The translations under genes were made by a program, and so were the position numbers. Below are positions 9,272-17,954 of a stretch of 64,000 nt of DNA, in pieces. The DNA is taken from positions 4,526,001 through 4,590,000 of the forward strand of contig NZ_CP068082.1 of the NCBI RefSeq assembly GCF_016724845.1, given 5' to 3'. Source of the DNA: Sphingobacterium spiritivorum. GTDB taxonomy: Bacteria; Bacteroidota; Bacteroidia; Sphingobacteriales; Sphingobacteriaceae. The notes below the pieces were generated by a model. The model was not told the DNA's origin, searched no databases, and saw only the letters and a list, made by a program, of their open reading frames with translations. Within the stretch, counting starts at the first letter, position 1, and every line of letters begins with the position of its first letter.

Positions 9272-9838
9272 ATGAATTTAGATTTTGAGAAATTAGCCAT
9301 ACAGATTGAAGCTGCAACCCGAAAATCTTTTCAGGAAATTGTGGCTAATCATGCCGCTGAAAATATTTATGCTTTTGCATTATATAGCGACGAAGGTGCT
9401 ATGACGGTTTGCCCGGCAACCAATACGATGGATTTTTTAGCCACCAGACCTCAGGACGACTTGACCTATTATACATTTGAGCCAGCAGAATGGTGCTATG
9501 AAGGTAGCAGACCTGGCGATGGATTCTCTGCAATATCCCATCAATTGTATGAAGCAATCGAAGCAATTGAAGAGGATCAGGAAGACGAATATGATGACGA
9601 GAATGACGAGGAATTCGAAGAGTTTCAGCAAACCTTGTATCAAACCTGTTTTGAGGTTTTACTCAAATTAAAACAGGAAGACTTCTTTAAAAATCTTGTT
9701 GGAAAAGATATTTTCTTAATGTTTTCCGTCAATGATTATGAGTTTGACCGAGATAAGCTGAGAGAGATAATTATTTTACTCAATGATAATCCGTATCAGC
9801 AGGAATATCTGGACTGGATGAAAACATGGCGCAAATAA
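9272..9838 (+). CDS. DUF4303 family protein, acidic
   Basis: A 188-aa cytoplasmic protein with the whole DUF4303 signature: YAFALYSDEGAMTVCPATNT near residue 30, FEPAEWCYEGSRPGDGFSAI near 70. A very acidic linker (about residues 97-116, mostly Asp and Glu) follows, then a helical tail. It is a shorter paralogue of the gene ending at 9219. The acidity and small size resemble immunity proteins that mask basic nuclease toxins, but no toxin is adjacent here, so that is speculation. Confidence 0.75.
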   Translation: MNLDFEKLAIQIEAATRKSFQEIVANHAAENIYAFALYSDEGAMTVCPATNTMDFLATRPQDDLTYYTFEPAEWCYEGSRPGDGFSAISHQLYEAIEAIEEDQEDEYDDENDEEFEEFQQTLYQTCFEVLLKLKQEDFFKNLVGKDIFLMFSVNDYEFDRDKLREIIILLNDNPYQQEYLDWMKTWRK

Positions 9839-9907
9839 AAGAAAAAACGCTATACGAATATTGTACAAAATGGAAAACATTCATATAGATAATACAAAAA
9901 AGAATTT

Positions 9908-10648
9908 ATGGATCAATTAGGAGAGCTGATTAATGATAAGACTTCGGAAGAATTACATTACCTCGCCACTCGTCACAATTGGGACAATGGTGTGAAAGTT
10001 TTACAACGGATTATAGAAAGTTCTGTTTGCAGTGAAGCGACCGCTCTGGAGTTATTCTGGCTGGCACAGCCACAGGATTTTCAGCAATATAAATTGGATA
10101 TAGTGTTACAGGATGAATACCTGAACGAAGTGTTTATGTTGCTGAAAACAATTTTAAGGAACTATCCTGATAGCTTTTATCAAAAAACAGCTATTCAGTT
10201 TGATCCGGCACCATTTTATGAAAATGAACTTACAGTTCCGGATTGGATTTTTCAGAAAACCAATGGTGAAGACAGCTATGTATATTATGAAGAAGATGAC
10301 ATTGAAGATTGGTTTGATACGGATTGGAAAAGTAATATCCAGCGTGCAGAATCTGCGATTGAATTATTCAATATAGCCTGGTTTATGGACGAACCAGAAC
10401 AGGCAGCGTTGATTTTAAAGCATCCGTTATGTGATAAAGGAATTGCAGTTCTGATATTTTGGAGATTATACAACGAATGTGCTGTATATACCGAAACAAA
10501 CGGGAAGCTAAAAGAGATAATTCATGATATTCTGAACAATGCTTATCCTGAGGTACTGAGCTATGATCCTAAAACGGATGAAAAAGTTGATTACAAGAAG
10601 ACGAAAATCGTCTGGGAGATTCCCGAAATATTTAGAAAAGCGGTCTAA
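9908..10648 (+). CDS. DUF4274 domain protein with an apparent internal duplication
   Basis: A 246-aa cytoplasmic protein. Residues about 14-60 match DUF4274: ELHYLATRHNWDNGVKVLQRI followed by CSEATALELFWLAQPQDF. A second, weaker copy lies at about 155-200: ESAIELFNIAWFMDEPEQAA followed by LILKHPLCDKGIAVLIFWRL. Both copies keep a helix, the Cys two-thirds through and the final FW. The family has no known activity; it is often found beside toxin-immunity genes. It sits between the DUF4303 pair and a small lipoprotein on the same strand. Confidence 0.7.
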   Translation: MDQLGELINDKTSEELHYLATRHNWDNGVKVLQRIIESSVCSEATALELFWLAQPQDFQQYKLDIVLQDEYLNEVFMLLKTILRNYPDSFYQKTAIQFDPAPFYENELTVPDWIFQKTNGEDSYVYYEEDDIEDWFDTDWKSNIQRAESAIELFNIAWFMDEPEQAALILKHPLCDKGIAVLIFWRLYNECAVYTETNGKLKEIIHDILNNAYPEVLSYDPKTDEKVDYKKTKIVWEIPEIFRKAV

Positions 10649-10675
10649 AACATGCATATAATGATAAAAAATACC

Positions 10676-11134
10676 ATGATGAAAAAGAATTTAGCTTTCC
10701 TGATTTTGAGTGCGTTGCTGATCGTGTTCTTCAGTTGCAAAGAGCCGGAAAGAAAAAAAACGATTTTTCCGAATTACCTGAAAAACACCCATTGGATTGT
10801 TAATGAAGGAGGACTTATGGCTCCGGATGGGGAGAAAACCTATTATCTGTCTCCAAGAATAGACACTGCAGTGATTTTCAACTTTCATGCTGTCAACTTT
10901 TTAGATGAAGAAGAGTTCAGCAGTTATGATAGTTGGGAATGTGGAAATGATTGTTTCACAAAAGTATACGGGAAGTATTATTTTACAGCAGCTAACCAGA
11001 TAAAAATGGATGTTGATAGTATCAGCACATCAGGAACCTGTCTTGCTCCGACACAAATTTTCAAACCATCAAAAGAAATGGTTTTCGATCTTGTAAAAGA
11101 AGGAGAACAGCTCAAACTCACAAGAAAGGAATAA
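10676..11134 (+). CDS. Small lipoprotein of unknown function
   Basis: About 152 aa. MMKKNLAFLILSALLIVFFSC gives a lipoprotein signal (lipobox VFFSC). ATG codons at 10652, 10661, 10676 and 10679 are all in frame; those at 10676/10679 give a normal-length signal peptide. The mature chain has two Cys in CGNDC and reads like a lipocalin/META-type small beta protein (YLKNTHWIVNEGG, then AVIFNFHAVNFL and KVYGKYYFTAANQIKMDV), which is a common layout for Bacteroidota lipocalin-like lipoproteins. It starts about 25 bases after the DUF4274 stop, so co-transcription is likely. Confidence 0.6.
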   Translation: MMKKNLAFLILSALLIVFFSCKEPERKKTIFPNYLKNTHWIVNEGGLMAPDGEKTYYLSPRIDTAVIFNFHAVNFLDEEEFSSYDSWECGNDCFTKVYGKYYFTAANQIKMDVDSISTSGTCLAPTQIFKPSKEMVFDLVKEGEQLKLTRKE

Positions 11135-11313
11135 GGTCACAGGAAATTGTACACAATAAAACATCTTCAGGAATGGATTGTTCAGAATGAAATTATTCCG
11201 AAAGTTTGAAATTTAATGTTCAGCTTATTTATAATAGTCTGTAACTGGAAATAAGGGCCATGTTAATTTTATTTTGTTTATCTTTTCTATCTAAAAACTG
11301 ATTCACATAAAGT

Positions 11314-13794
11314 ATGAAATATTTCTTTTTACTTATACTGGGGCAATTTCCCCTTTTATTGTTTGCGCAGGATACGCTGTATTTTGACAGAGACTGGAAG
11401 CAGACAACACGTGATAAGCATGAATTTTACCGCTTATTACCTATGAAACGCTCCGGTGAACTGGTATTTATACAGGATTTCTATAAGAACGGACGTATGC
11501 AGATGCAAGGTTATGCTCTGGCCAGCGATGAACAATTTTATGTAGGGGATTCATACTGGTATGATGAAGATGGCATGGACAAAGAACTAAAACAGTCTGT
11601 CAACAAGAGCAGTATAAAAGAACTAGTCTATTATCATCCGGATGGAAGCTTATGGCAAAAAATTGATTATAGTAGTAGTGGCAGGAAAGAAAAGATAAGT
11701 GTTTATCTCAAGAATAAAGTTATTTCAACGGGTCTTATAAGTGAAGACAATGTATTGTCCGGTGTTTTTAGTCCAAATGCTCCGCAATTGTATTATGATG
11801 AAATCCATATAGAATCTAATCCTATGATAGATTCTGCTGATGTACTGACTGATGGTGAGGAATCTTTAATAGATTCTGCTGCTGTAGTAGTTGATGGAGA
11901 AGAACCTACAATGGTAGAACCTATACCTGTTATTGTCAGCCCTGCAAAAGTAAATTATACTGAAATCCTATACTGGTCGCATGGTCAGAAAGCACGAGAG
12001 TTTACCTATGGAGATTACGGAAGTTTGATCAAAAGTAAGTATTACAGTGAAAAGGGACAGTTGATCGATGAGTTTTCAGGAAATGAATCCGGCACCTCAT
12101 TCACGTATTATAAACGAAATGGTTTTGCTGTGGCTATAAAAACAAAAGATGTTCGTACACCAGGCGACGATGCCGTAAGAATCGAAACTGAATATAATCT
12201 GAAAGGACAATTAACTAAAAGATCCACTTTCCGTGAAGGAGAACTGGCTGAGGTCATCCTTTATGATGAAGGAAAGCAGCAGTCGGTACAGAAGTATAAA
12301 GATGGTGAGCCTTTTGATGGTTTCTTCACAAATGAACGTTGGAACAAAGTAACGTCATATCAGCTTGTCAACGGACAAAGGGTAGGAAAGGAAGAAACGC
12401 GTAATATGGAAACAGGAGATATATTTGCATCGGGAATATATAAAGATGGTGAACCCTTTGAAGGTTATTTTTATACAGGAGAAGAGGATTATCTGCTTTT
12501 ACACTATCAAAATGGAAAGCAGGATGGCGTACAGCAGCAATTTGTGGACTCAGAATCTACCCGTCTGCAGGAAGAATACGAAATGAAAGCCGGAAAACGC
12601 GATGGATTCAGACGGATTTACAGAGACGGAACAGTGGAATTTGAGAGCGAATACCGCAACGATGTACCCGTTTCAGGCACCATAGTAGATGACGGTGCGC
12701 AGTCTATATATGAAAATGGTGCAATCGTCAAGAAGATCATATTTCCGGAATACAACATGGACAATCCTTCGTCAATCGAGAATTACAGCAATAATAAAAT
12801 GACAAGTATAGAATATTTTGATTTTACCATTTCTGAAGATCCTCAGGAATCCTATGTGGGTGAGTATAAGGATGGAAAGCCCTTTGACGGATATTTCAAG
12901 TCAGATACACTGATCGATAATATTCAATTGATCAGTTACTATGAGCAGGGTACATTAAAATATAAGTATTCCTTTGAACTGCTGGAACAGCTGGAAAATT
13001 ATATGCATTATACATATGACCGCAAATCGGAATATGTAAACGGCAAAATCGTCAACGGACCTGAATATAAGCTGGCAGATCGATATGCGATGATCACTTC
13101 GCATTATGAATCCGGAAAGATAACGGCTTTTGATGTCAATGTATTTGCCATGCATTATTTCAACCGGATTATTTTTAAATATTCCAATGATAAGCTGTCT
13201 ATATCCGAAATGACAACACCGTTGCGTATTGTCGCTTCTGTAAAAGATAAGAATATCGTAGCCGAACTGTGGAAAGACGATACATTGATTAAGAAAAGTC
13301 GGGGTATCACCATGCCGGAAGAGGGAAGTCGTAATTCGATCACTAGATTCTATGTCGATAATCAGCAAATCAAAAAATATATTATGGCTGTGGACACGCT
13401 AGATGAACAGATTGACGAAGAAGATTCGAATTCACTGGTAAGTAAACTGTTTTATCAATTTCCTGTAGAAAACAATACCGATCTGGAGAATGTTTTCAAA
13501 CGGTTTTATAATAATTTCAATCAGGAGGATCTCAACAGGGTGTTTGAAATGAGTATAAATGAAAATTTCCCGATTAATGAGACCAATTATCTCGGAGATC
13601 TGCAGTATGACGAGAATGCAAAGGCTGTAATGGGACTTCGGATCATACAACAGCCTGATAACACAGTCCTTGTAGAAACAATAGTAAACGGGAAACTAAA
13701 AGCTACAAATAAGTTTAAATCCGTAGCTGCTCTCCTTGAGAATGACAGGGCAGAATTAAAAAAACTGGAGCACAAAATGTTAAATGAATACTAA
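11314..13794 (+). CDS. Large exported YwqK/MORN-like repeat protein
   Basis: An 826-aa exported protein with signal peptide MKYFFLLILGQFPLLLFAQ. The mature protein is built of MORN-variant repeats like those of the YwqK 'antitoxin component' family: YHPDGSLWQKIDY, SIYENGAIVKKI, EYRNDVPVSGTI, and the distinctive YKDGEPFDGFF, YKDGEPFEGYF, YKDGKPFDGYF. The first third has a short Asp/Ser/Glu-rich duplicated linker around 165-200 (IDSADVLTDGEESLIDSAAVVVDGEE). YwqK was named in Bacillus beside the YwqJ deaminase toxin, but these repeats are widespread and an antitoxin role for an exported 826-aa form is doubtful; a surface scaffold is as likely. Confidence 0.7.
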   Translation: MKYFFLLILGQFPLLLFAQDTLYFDRDWKQTTRDKHEFYRLLPMKRSGELVFIQDFYKNGRMQMQGYALASDEQFYVGDSYWYDEDGMDKELKQSVNKSSIKELVYYHPDGSLWQKIDYSSSGRKEKISVYLKNKVISTGLISEDNVLSGVFSPNAPQLYYDEIHIESNPMIDSADVLTDGEESLIDSAAVVVDGEEPTMVEPIPVIVSPAKVNYTEILYWSHGQKAREFTYGDYGSLIKSKYYSEKGQLIDEFSGNESGTSFTYYKRNGFAVAIKTKDVRTPGDDAVRIETEYNLKGQLTKRSTFREGELAEVILYDEGKQQSVQKYKDGEPFDGFFTNERWNKVTSYQLVNGQRVGKEETRNMETGDIFASGIYKDGEPFEGYFYTGEEDYLLLHYQNGKQDGVQQQFVDSESTRLQEEYEMKAGKRDGFRRIYRDGTVEFESEYRNDVPVSGTIVDDGAQSIYENGAIVKKIIFPEYNMDNPSSIENYSNNKMTSIEYFDFTISEDPQESYVGEYKDGKPFDGYFKSDTLIDNIQLISYYEQGTLKYKYSFELLEQLENYMHYTYDRKSEYVNGKIVNGPEYKLADRYAMITSHYESGKITAFDVNVFAMHYFNRIIFKYSNDKLSISEMTTPLRIVASVKDKNIVAELWKDDTLIKKSRGITMPEEGSRNSITRFYVDNQQIKKYIMAVDTLDEQIDEEDSNSLVSKLFYQFPVENNTDLENVFKRFYNNFNQEDLNRVFEMSINENFPINETNYLGDLQYDENAKAVMGLRIIQQPDNTVLVETIVNGKLKATNKFKSVAALLENDRAELKKLEHKMLNEY

Positions 13795-13816
13795 CATTTA
13801 CATCATTCTTTAGCTT

Positions 13817-13846
13817 AGTTGGAACGGATGTAAATCCGTTCCAACT
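13817..13846. terminator. Perfect 13-bp hairpin with GTAA loop
   Basis: AGTTGGAACGGAT (13817-13829), loop GTAA, ATCCGTTCCAACT (13834-13846) form a perfect stem with a GNRA-type tetraloop. TAGCTT and AAAGCTA outside it can extend the pairing. It lies between the convergent genes ending at 13794 (+) and 13902 (-). It lacks a clear T run, so it may be a bidirectional terminator, an mRNA 3'-end stabiliser or a small repeat element. Confidence 0.55.
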
Positions 13847-13901
13847 GAACAAAGGAAAGCTAGCAGGGAGATAATACAGACTTTACGGACAGGATACCTG
13901 A

Positions 13902-14381
13902 TCAATGATCATAGCTAACTACCCTTGATATTTTCCAGCCCTCATCGGTCTTCTTCCAGATATGCATAAATTTGAATGTACCGCAATTGACCAACGTTCC
14001 GTTTACTAACTGGCAAAACCGGTGCTCCCCCGTTTGAATAGCTCCGTAATCTTTAACAGGGTATACCTCAACGCTTTCTTTAACGAGTACTCTTCGTAAC
14101 GACGTGTTGCTGCTGGCCATGATTTTAAATTTTTCAATCGTTCTGTCATAATTATCAAGGCCACCTTTATCATGATAGAATTCCAGATCTTTCATAAAAA
14201 ATGCACTTTCCTTTTCTACATTTCCGGTATTTACAGCATCGAAAAGCAGGCTATCCATTTGGAGAATAATATTATACAGTTCTGGCGATACAGGAGTATA
14301 AGGCTTTGACTGAGCGGATACATTGATCTGTAAGGCTACCGCCAGTACGAACAGTATCAGTTTACTATATAAATGTGTCAT
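13902..14381 (-). CDS. Exported NTF2-like (DUF4440) protein
   Basis: A 159-aa exported protein with signal peptide MTHLYSKLILFVLAVALQINVSAQ; the ATG at 14381 is chosen because the open frame further out adds a non-signal-like segment. The mature chain follows the SnoaL/DUF4440 pattern: an N-terminal helix pair (ELYNIILQMDSLLFDAVNTGN), FFMKDLEFYHDKGG, then a curved sheet ending HIWKKTDEGWKISRVVSYDH. DUF4440 proteins are cone-shaped NTF2-like folds, many of unknown role. No catalytic assignment can be made. Confidence 0.75.
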   Translation of the reverse strand: MTHLYSKLILFVLAVALQINVSAQSKPYTPVSPELYNIILQMDSLLFDAVNTGNVEKESAFFMKDLEFYHDKGGLDNYDRTIEKFKIMASSNTSLRRVLVKESVEVYPVKDYGAIQTGEHRFCQLVNGTLVNCGTFKFMHIWKKTDEGWKISRVVSYDH

Positions 14382-14536
14382 GTTATTGGATTTTATGCAC
14401 CCAAGATAGTAAGGCACATATTCATTCCATATATTTATTCTGTTAATGAATGAAAGGGGTAGGTTAAAGACCTGTTTTTACCGGTAGATGCATCAATAAT
14501 GCAGGGTCACCCCCTGCATTATTGAATGCTGTTTTT

Positions 14537-15409
14537 TTAATAACTGTTCGGTTCTATATGTATAAGTACATGGCCCAGCTGAGGCATTTTTGCTCTTAGA
14601 AAATCTTTCAGTTTATGAGCTATCCGATGCCCTTCTCTGACTGGAATATCAGCCTCGACGATAGCATGAAGATCTACATGAAAGGTTGTTCCGGACTTGC
14701 GTACAAAACACTTTTCTGTTCCTAATACACCTTCGACCAATATAGCATTCTCTTTAACCTGCTCAATTATATCCTCATAAACGTTTTCATCCATTATTTC
14801 ACCAAGGGCAGGTCTGAATATATGATAACAATTGTAGAGAATAAATCCGGCAGCGAAGAGAGCCGCAAAGTCATCAGCACTTTCATACCCTTTGCCCATA
14901 GTGAGGGCTATAGAGATGCCTATAAAAGCCGCTACAGATGTAATTGCATCACTTCTGTGATGCCAGGCATCCGCTTTGAGTGAAGAGCTGCCGGTTTCTT
15001 TACTCTTTTTGATTACGATACGGAAAGAAATTTCTTTCCAGATAATAATACCTGCTAACACAGCCAGCGTCCAGGGTTTGGGAAGTTCATGAGGAGTTCC
15101 GATATTTTGAATGCTTTCATAAGCAATGATGGTTGCTGAAACAATCAGAAATCCAACTACTATAAACGTGATCAGAGGTTCTACACGACCATGCCCGTAA
15201 GGATGATTCTCGTCAGCCGGCCTCTTGGCATATTTTAGTCCCAGCAGCACCAAAAAAGAAGAAAGGATGTCTACAGTAGACTCTATGGCATCTGCAATCA
15301 GGGCATACGAATTACCAAAAAAACCTGCCAGCCATTTCAATAGCGCCAATGCGGTATTACCTGCTATACTGAAATATGTGGTTTTTATTGCTTTATCTTC
15401 ACTTGTCAT
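14537..15409 (-). CDS. Cation diffusion facilitator (metal/proton antiporter)
   Basis: A 290-aa inner-membrane CDF exporter that would remove Zn, Fe, Co or Mn in exchange for protons. It has the usual six membrane helices followed by a cytoplasmic C-terminal domain (FVRKSGTTFHVDLHAIVEADIPV). Metal-site residues typical of the family are visible: ALIADAIESTVD in helix 2 and KADAWHHRSDAITSVAAF in helix 5 (HxxxD), plus the ENHPYGHGRVEPL loop. The ATG at 15409 is used instead of a TTG six bases further out. An AAAGGG/CCCTTT inverted repeat lies 32-49 bases before the start and might be an operator. Confidence 0.88.
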   Translation of the reverse strand: MTSEDKAIKTTYFSIAGNTALALLKWLAGFFGNSYALIADAIESTVDILSSFLVLLGLKYAKRPADENHPYGHGRVEPLITFIVVGFLIVSATIIAYESIQNIGTPHELPKPWTLAVLAGIIIWKEISFRIVIKKSKETGSSSLKADAWHHRSDAITSVAAFIGISIALTMGKGYESADDFAALFAAGFILYNCYHIFRPALGEIMDENVYEDIIEQVKENAILVEGVLGTEKCFVRKSGTTFHVDLHAIVEADIPVREGHRIAHKLKDFLRAKMPQLGHVLIHIEPNSY

Positions 15410-15440
15410 TATCAATTCGCTTTATTTTTTCAATTCTATG

Positions 15441-15458
15441 AAAGGGGTAACACCCTTT
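15441..15458 (-). promoter_or_regulatory. Candidate operator upstream of CDF exporter
   Basis: AAAGGGGTAACACCCTTT has perfect AAAGGG/CCCTTT arms around six bases, 32 bases before the exporter start. A similar ATGAAAGGGGTA string recurs at about 14449, between the exporter and the DUF4440 gene. No cognate regulator is adjacent, so its role is only suggested by position. Confidence 0.3.
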
Positions 15459-15621
15459 GTATAACAATTTGTCTCCAATTTGGATTTGGTATTGTACCTG
15501 ATTTTGAACACTTAATCTTTTGTAAACTTTATATTCTTATTCTCTTATTTAAGATATTGTTAATAAGAAAATTATGGATTTCAAAAGTTGTTTAACAATG
15601 ACGTCTAAGAATCAAAATCTG

Positions 15622-16002
15622 CTAAACAAATTGCGGAGGCTGCCATACAGCGGAGAGGTTGTAAGAGGGTATTTCCTTATTGAGATAAAAGATAAGGGTT
15701 TCCGATGCTATCCATACAGTTTCACCTTTGGGTAGCGTGACCGGTGTAAATGGAAGGCAGACTGTGAATTGAAGGAGATTGATATGCTTTACAAAGGGCA
15801 ACTTCATATCGGTATCCCAGTCGGCATCTTTTTCGTGGCCTGCATAATGATGAACCAGATAATCAATAATGCTTAGCTGATCTTCGTATTGCTTGTGTTC
15901 TGCATAATGCTGTATCAATACAGGAATCTTGAGCACTTGTGCAAGTTCCGTTGTCGAAAACAGATAAGCAGAAAGAAATAACAGGACAATACTATTTTTC
16001 AT
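15622..16002 (-). CDS. Small exported protein ending in WQPPQ
   Basis: A 126-aa protein with an N-terminal signal/anchor (MKNSIVLLFLSAYLFSTTELAQ). A GTG two codons earlier is less likely than the ATG at 16002. It contains several His (IQHYAEHKQ, YLVHHYAGHEKD) and ends AVWQPPQFV. The C-terminal WQPPQ is shared with the DUF6660-type protein at 55970 and is a hallmark of small exported Bacteroidota proteins that sit beside metal-efflux genes. It is just upstream of the CDF exporter on the same strand, separated by about 210 bases. Function unknown; periplasmic metal binding is an inference. Confidence 0.6.
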   Translation of the reverse strand: MKNSIVLLFLSAYLFSTTELAQVLKIPVLIQHYAEHKQYEDQLSIIDYLVHHYAGHEKDADWDTDMKLPFVKHINLLQFTVCLPFTPVTLPKGETVWIASETLIFYLNKEIPSYNLSAVWQPPQFV

Positions 16003-16195
16003 CGTCACAAATGTAGGATATTTTTATAATCCATTACAAGGACAACGTAAATCATAAGAAGACGAAGTTATAGGCCTGATAAGATAAAAGCTGATGTTCA
16101 GCGAATATAGGTTCCAACTCTACGGATTACAAATGCTTTTTTGTACAGACCATAAATTATCGTTTATTTGGGGCAGTACTTCTAAAATAAGAGTT

Positions 16196-16858
16196 ATGAA
16201 ATTAGATTTATCAAATAAAGATTTTTGTCTGTTCTTAATGACAGAGTTTCCTTTTGGGTCTAATGAAGAAAAAGAAACTATGCTTTCTGACTATATCGTT
16301 GAAAATTTTCAGATGCCTTCTGAAAGCTGGTTTGAGGAACTGGCGGGCAAAACAGATGAAAGTGGACAGGAAGTACAACCCTGGAATGGTTACACCTGGA
16401 TGTATCCCATTAATGACAATGTGACTTTTTACGCTGAATTTCACCCAAATGAAACGATTTACTTTTTCAATGATACCTATCTGGGAAACACGGGAGGGCA
16501 TTTTCACCTTTCTTTATTGCGCTGGGCCGAGTTGAAGTCAATTGTTGCAAAGCAAGATAAAGATCCTTCTTTATTGTTTTTTATGCTGCTTCCGCTCACT
16601 CTGGGTGATATTTCCGAACAGGAAGATATCAGATACGAGATTGCTCTTCATCTGACAAAGACATCAATAAAAGCTGAAGATCTTATAATGGATGATATTG
16701 CAAATTTTTTGACCAGTCATGTTGTTGCATATCAGGGTTTTGAATACAGGGAGGGCGTGGGGTTTGTTACGCAGCGGAATCATTCGGAAAGAAATCATAT
16801 GCATAGTGAAGAAGATCTCAGGACAATAAATGATATCATAGGATTGGCAGTGAAATAA
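16196..16858 (+). CDS. Cytoplasmic protein of unknown function
   Basis: A 220-aa soluble protein (start at ATG 16196; the frame is open from 16094 but the added residues are not conserved-looking). It has an acidic N-terminal half with WFEELAGKTDESGQEV and YPINDNVTFYAEFHPNETIYF, and a helical C-terminal half rich in His at the end (RNHSERNHMHSEED). No known domain is recognised. Size, acidity and neighbours would fit an immunity-type protein, but this is not shown. Confidence 0.5.
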   Translation: MKLDLSNKDFCLFLMTEFPFGSNEEKETMLSDYIVENFQMPSESWFEELAGKTDESGQEVQPWNGYTWMYPINDNVTFYAEFHPNETIYFFNDTYLGNTGGHFHLSLLRWAELKSIVAKQDKDPSLLFFMLLPLTLGDISEQEDIRYEIALHLTKTSIKAEDLIMDDIANFLTSHVVAYQGFEYREGVGFVTQRNHSERNHMHSEEDLRTINDIIGLAVK

Positions 16859-16905
16859 TAGTACAAAAAGCACTGTACTTATACAATAAACAGCATATAA
16901 AAATA

Positions 16906-17358
16906 ATGAATAACAGGTCTATCAAATTACTGCAGGCATGTCTGCTCATCTGTATCGTGATGATATTTACGATCATGCAGGGATACTGGGCCTTATGGGA
17001 GTACAGAACTGCGCCCTCATCCAGTTGTCTGGATTGCAGTTTTTTTCCCGACCTGATGATATCTTCTCTTTTACCTTTGCTGGCAATGGCTGTTATACAT
17101 CTGGCATTTGTGTGGATAAAGCCGCGTCTGATGATCAGGGCAGGTACAGTTGCGTTGATCCTTATACTTTGCTGGTACCTCATCGATACTGCAATTTTTG
17201 ACGAAAGAGAAGCCTCGTGGAGTACGTACACAGATCTCTGGGCTGTAAGTTTGTATATATGTGCTTTACAGATCATTATATTTGGATTGATTACTGCCGT
17301 AGTCTATTATAAATTGTATTCAAAGAAAACACCTGTTAAGAAAACGTATGAAGAATAG
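16906..17358 (+). CDS. Small four-helix membrane protein
   Basis: A 150-aa protein with four predicted membrane helices (LLQACLLICIVMIFTIMQGYWALW; ISSLLPLLAMAVIHLAFVWI; RAGTVALILILCWYLIDTAIF; LYICALQIIIFGLITAVVYY) and a CLDC pair between helices 1 and 2. No family is recognised. Its 3' end overlaps the start of the next membrane-protein gene by 11 bases, showing translational coupling. Confidence 0.55.
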   Translation: MNNRSIKLLQACLLICIVMIFTIMQGYWALWEYRTAPSSSCLDCSFFPDLMISSLLPLLAMAVIHLAFVWIKPRLMIRAGTVALILILCWYLIDTAIFDEREASWSTYTDLWAVSLYICALQIIIFGLITAVVYYKLYSKKTPVKKTYEE

Positions 17359-17920
17359 TATGCTAAAGATTTACGTGATCATATCCTTACTATTGTTGAT
17401 GGATATCCTGGCCTATTGTTTTTTTAAAATAAGTCTGCGGGGATATTACAGTGATGTAATGCTGGTATGGTTGTGGTTTACAGGTAGTTTTGCAATCATT
17501 ATCTTATTCTGGAAAAGAATATTGGCTAAAATCCTGCTTGGAACCATTACAGGAGGCTTGATATTAAGTATACTGCCTATGGCTATGCCATTCTATGCTC
17601 TGTTATTTTCTAACACACCTTTTGGATTATGGCTGGATACAGATTTGAACGCCAACTATCGCGCACAAATAGTCGGGTACAGTGTAATGTCGCATCCCGT
17701 TTTACAGGTGATCGAAAAAAAGGGATTATTGGAGAAACAAATCTTTCAATGTAATGATCGTGATCTGCTAAATGACAATTACGAAGTTAAAATCCGCTAT
17801 GCCAAAGATATTATTTTTGAGCGCGAAACAGATAGTACGCTGACATTGACCTTATTCTATGGCGGATCTAATAAGACATTGACATTTGATAAATCCAACG
17901 GAAAAATTATCAGAAAATAA
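17348..17920 (+). CDS. Membrane protein with soluble C-terminal domain
   Basis: A 190-aa protein with three N-terminal membrane helices (to about residue 85) and a roughly 100-residue C-terminal domain with FGLWLDTDLNANYRAQIVGYSVMSHPVLQV and strands ILTLTLFYGGSNKTLTF. No family is recognised. It overlaps the upstream gene; an alternative ATG at 17360 would remove the overlap. Together with its neighbours it forms a tight three-gene membrane cluster. Confidence 0.5.
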   Translation: MKNSMLKIYVIISLLLLMDILAYCFFKISLRGYYSDVMLVWLWFTGSFAIIILFWKRILAKILLGTITGGLILSILPMAMPFYALLFSNTPFGLWLDTDLNANYRAQIVGYSVMSHPVLQVIEKKGLLEKQIFQCNDRDLLNDNYEVKIRYAKDIIFERETDSTLTLTLFYGGSNKTLTFDKSNGKIIRK

Positions 17921-17954
17921 TCTTCTCAGAGGAAGACATACAGAAGGAACAAAA

